Shown here piece by piece: positions 60,600-64,000 of a stretch of 64,000 nt of DNA. The stretch comes from Dipteris shenzhenensis. Its lineage: Eukaryota > Polypodiophyta > Polypodiopsida > Gleicheniales. The position numbers were made by a program, and so were the translations under genes. The first letter of the stretch is position 1. Each line of letters starts with the position of its first letter. The notes under the pieces are model-generated. The model saw only the letters and a program-made list of their open reading frames with translations, made no database searches and had not been told where the DNA came from. The stretch is taken from assembly GCA_047967505.1 (NCBI GenBank), contig CM106540.1, one strand, 5' to 3'.

Positions 60600-61170
60600 G
60601 ATCAGAACATTTTCATGTAGGCCCTTCTTTCAAAGGAAAGAATGAAACTCGACGGAGCCCAACAAATGCGTCGGTGAAACTTAAACTTAGCCCATCATAG
60701 ATCATTGATAGGTTGGAAACTCGAAAGAATAGAGCAAGAACGGTGTTTAAATGACAAAGAGATTTGCAAATCCAGATATGCAGTGGTGCCAATGGGCCTG
60801 ATTTGATATCTTGTTGAATACAGACCAGCAATGCCATAACTTGCTAAATTATCCGCCCTAGCATTGCACATAAACCTGTAAATTCTCAAAGTTTACACCA
60901 TCTCTAGTGTAATTTGTGTAGTAGTTGTTTGAAAATGCTGGCTAAAGGAAGGCACAATGCTGGAAGAAATGCAATGCTGTTGTATGTGCCGAGAGCCCCT
61001 ACATACTGGTGTACTTTGACGAAGAAAACACAGATAACATGCCCTTAGGATTGTCTTGAAAGATGATCAGCGAGTTCTTGCAAAGCTCTTGACTTAAGAG
61101 GCACCAATTTCAGAGTGCTTCACATGCAGCTAGGTATGAAGAAGTCTATTCCTACACAGCTAATGGCAGC
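60600..61170 (-). pseudogene. Possible RNase H fragment of a retroelement
   Basis: The minus frame 60889-60613 begins LRIYRFMCNARADNLASYGIAG, which fits the C-terminal H-V-x-R-x-x-N-x-x-A-D-x-L-A signature of plant RNase H (RVT_3) domains, with Cys-Asn-Ala-Arg-Ala-Asp at the key site. Upstream, KLVPLKSRALQELADHL near 61110-61060 may be an earlier helix of the same fold in another frame. Too decayed for a family. Confidence 0.35.
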
Positions 61171-62511
61171 TAATGGTGGGCACAAATGAGGTATAGTTCT
61201 TCTCTGGTCAGATGAGTCTGGCTGAATTTGCATATCATAAGGATGCTAATGATCTTGTAGAGGTACACAAATGAAATATAAGCCAAATCTTTTAGAAGCT
61301 TTTAAACTATGCTATGTTTATCATCTATGTGCTATATTTTTATATATGTATAAGGGAGGCAGAGAATGCTCAATAATTGACTCAAATAGACTAGACAAAG
61401 TTTTCTTTGTTCATCACACAAGACTCCATAGCTTCTCTTACAAAAACAACGGAACTGAGGAATGTGCTTCTTAGAAGGAAATGGGGTAGATCAGGTTGTG
61501 AGAAGATGTAGTAGATTGAGATGTATTTCTTTTGCTAGTGATGGAAAAGGATTCTAAGAAATGGGTTTGAAAGTAGCAAGATGACACTTCAGCAAAGGAT
61601 TGTGGGTAGCTTTAGATGCAATTAATGTTGCATACCCTGACATTTCAAGACACAATCTTTTTGAAGGGGCAGTGCTCTCAACACATGTGCCTCTTGTTCA
61701 TAATAGTAAATGATCACAATGCCTTATTTCTTCGATTATATCTGCTTCATCTACCTTTCCTTTATTTTCCAACAAGAAACATTCCCAAACATGCATGCCT
61801 CTCCTTTAGTGCATACGTAGTATTTATGTAGGGGTACATTTATGGCTGCCTGAGCGTACAACTTATGTAGTAGTTACTAGAAAGCACCAACTCAACAAAT
61901 AGATTACTACACTATTATACAGGGATTTTACATGCTCGTGAATAATGTAAATGCTCATGCTCACAAGATGTGAGACAAGCTTAGTGATCTTTTAGCACAC
62001 CTCACATTACATACTCATTCCTGTACCTCTCCAGACACACATGGCTATTGGAAACTGGGGTACCTATCCATACACATGGCTATGATATTCTACTATGCTT
62101 TTATTGCCATTCTTATCGATATGAAGCATTATTATCAAGCCCTATATGTATGTCCTTACTCTTATGTATGTGCATTGATCTTGGTGAGGGATGAGAGACA
62201 GGGTTTATGATCCCTTATTATATCCAAGGCCCCCTAACGGGGGTTCTTTGCTTATTAGATTACTCCCAAATCCTTATGCCATTTGTTAATTATGCAAGGA
62301 ATCCCTTCAAAAACTACAGCTCCACTAACCAAATGAGGGGTGAAGGCCACCACCTCCAACAACAGCATGAAAGGAAGCTTGAGTACTCACATAGGTGAGA
62401 AAGAGGGCTAGTTCACAACGATGGGTGGAGGAGGCTCTCACCTCCATGACAGTTCAAGGGTTTATAAGGGAGTTGTAAGGTTCAAAAGGGGGATAAGGTT
62501 GAGAGAGCCGA
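61171..62511. other. No identifiable gene
   Basis: Short frames only. Confidence 0.45.
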
Positions 62512-62760
62512 CTAGGAGTTCCAAGGTTTAGAGAGGGTTGTAGGGTTCAGGAGGAGTCCAGGGTTGAGGAGTGGAGAGCTAGTATCCTTCATGACTTCAA
62601 GGGATAAAGGGTTGAGAAGAGAGGAAGGTGGAGGTGGAGGGAGGAGGAGGAGGAGGGAGGATGAGAAGGGTGGAGGAGGGAGGAAGAGAAGGGAGGAGGA
62701 AAAGGAGGAGGAGGGAGGAATAGGAGAAGAATCCTGGGGGAGGATGGGACATTTCAAGGT
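62512..62760. repeat. (GGA)n-rich purine tract
   Basis: GGAGGAGGAGGGAGGA-type sequence, densest at 62620-62720; frames across it are compositional. Confidence 0.85.
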
Positions 62761-62994
62761 GAGAGCATGTTATCACACGATAGTGTTGAGGGAGCATGGA
62801 CCCAAGGGAGACCAATCACATGAATACAATAGTAAACTTGAACACTAAACCTCAAAGAATGGGGCATCATTCCATTGAGAGAGATTTATATGTGTTGGTC
62901 TCTACACGTATATAGGTACCTCTAAGTTGGGACGTCTTTTATAGGGGACCTCTTGGACAAGAGTTTCATCACACTTTGGGGGGAGCTTTTGGGT

Positions 62995-63110
62995 CTCTAC
63001 ACAAAGTTGGACAAACTCATGAGAACCCCCACAAATTGGGGTAATCTCATGAGTTCCCCCACAAAATGGGGGAACCTCATTAACCCCTCTACAAAGTGGG
63101 GGACCTCAAA
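62995..63110. repeat. ~29-bp tandem repeat with hairpin units, four copies
   Basis: Each unit carries C-run, ACAAA.T, G-run (CCCCCACAAAATGGGGG at best) then a .CCTCAT or .CTCATGAG spacer. Confidence 0.8.
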
Positions 63111-63119
63111 AAGTGTAGG

Positions 63120-63412
63120 CCTTTAATCTTTCTCTCTCTAGTTTTAGTCTTTCTCTATCTAGATCCTAATTTTGCAAGTACAATTGAATCTTTTCTAAAG
63201 AGGGTTTTTCTATCCTCATCCTTTTAGATTCATCATACTATCTTTCAGGCTCAAGATATTACAAGTAGAGCTTTGCTGCTACTCTACACTCACAATGATC
63301 TCATCTTCATTGCTCTAGACTACACTTTCGATCCTTGTTGCCATAGGGTGAACACATGTGTGATACCATATATACATTGATGATGACCAGCCCAATGAAC
63401 CATACTTCAACA
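63120..63412 (-). repeat. LTR start of the right-edge copia element (minus strand)
   Basis: On the minus strand the purine tract GATGAGGGAG is followed by TGTTGAAGTATGGTTCATTG, an LTR start at 63412. The far end of the LTR was not identified; the span is a minimum. Confidence 0.55.
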
Positions 63413-63429
63413 CTCCCTCATCATGTTGA

Positions 63430-64000
63430 ATTATATTGATATCACAAATAAATAGACATGCTTTGGCAAATAAATTTACAACTTGGTGCTTAGAGAAACA
63501 ATGAACTAGCTAAACAATCCCTTCTTCCACTTGATGTCAATGTGATTTGAGCTCTCATGATCTTTTGGATTCTTTGACAAGTAATAGCACTATATTTATC
63601 ATAAAATATGACTATAGCACCATCTTGGACTGTACCAATGATCCTCTTAGAGCCTTCGGATACATATTTCTTCCCATGCACACCATGCAAGAGGTATGTA
63701 CTTAGCCTCTATTGTAGATGATGTGACCATTTCTTGCTTCTTTCTAGGCCAAGATACCTAATGAGAATCTAGCATAACTATTTATTCTAAAACATACTTA
63801 CATTCATGGCTTCCTCCCCGATTCACATCACAAAATCCCTCAATCTATGGCATACAGGATCTCTTTTAGGTATTGTACCCTAAGATTGGATGTCCTGCTA
63901 GGGTATCTAGAAACCTTCTTCACCCCATTCCAATGGTGGATGCATGGATTTGCCATAAACTAACTCAATGGTCCTACAACATAGCAAATGTCATGACTTG
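63430..64000 (-). pseudogene. Ty1/copia RNase H remnant at right edge
   Basis: Minus-strand pieces fit a copia C-terminus: HWNGVKKVSRYPSRTS near 63930-63890, VSWPRKKQEMVTSSTIEAKY at ~63770-63705, then CAWEEICIRRL, LSKNPKDHESS and NHIDIKW down to ~63520. Frame changes and stops are frequent. It ends near the LTR start at 63412, as expected for an intact gene order. Confidence 0.75.

Overview
The window looks like nuclear DNA of a land plant with a large, repeat-rich genome. The mobile elements are plant types (Ty1/copia with an initiator-Met primer site, CACTA/En-Spm, hAT). Microsatellites are abundant, transposon genes show GT..AG introns, and the only convincing host gene is a plant-length TSPO. 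I cannot name the species; a fern, lycophyte or gymnosperm would fit the low gene density, but that is inference.

Layout. 1-1312: 3' end of a copia element with its LTR. 1952-6376: an old CACTA element (plus strand) split by a 263-bp MITE. 6961-7149: a RING-like fragment. 7130-14770: CACTA copy b, with a TNP2-type transposase on the minus strand and a second gene on the plus strand, diverging from a pyrimidine-rich centre. 14.8-27.3 kb: mostly non-coding, with a hairpin cluster near 17.7 kb and TSPO at 23288-23872. 27433-33006: a nearly complete young copia element with perfect 5-bp target duplications. 33-35.7 kb: non-coding. 35760-43589: CACTA copy c, the same element as copy b in inverted orientation. 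43590-44472: a 5'-truncated copy of the same copia family. 44473-49441: a ~2-kb sequence present twice in direct orientation. 50600-51720: a decayed hAT transposase (minus). 52.6-54.9 kb: a 79-bp minisatellite, a ~181-bp satellite-like array and long CT-rich sequence. 56.3-64 kb: microsatellites, a small inverted-repeat element, a possible RNase H fragment, and a minus-strand copia remnant at the right edge.

How the parts relate. Nearly everything is transposon-derived. Copies b and c form a ~36-kb inverted pair around TSPO and the young copia. Both carry the same two divergent genes, a central polypyrimidine tract and short AGATGC-type motif arrays; they differ by indels, including a 74-bp piece of copia LTR/primer-site sequence inside the second gene of copy b. 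The copia family therefore appears three times: intact-like, truncated at the CACTA c edge, and as a captured scrap. TSPO (a membrane tetrapyrrole/sterol-binding protein) is the only locus likely to serve the host.
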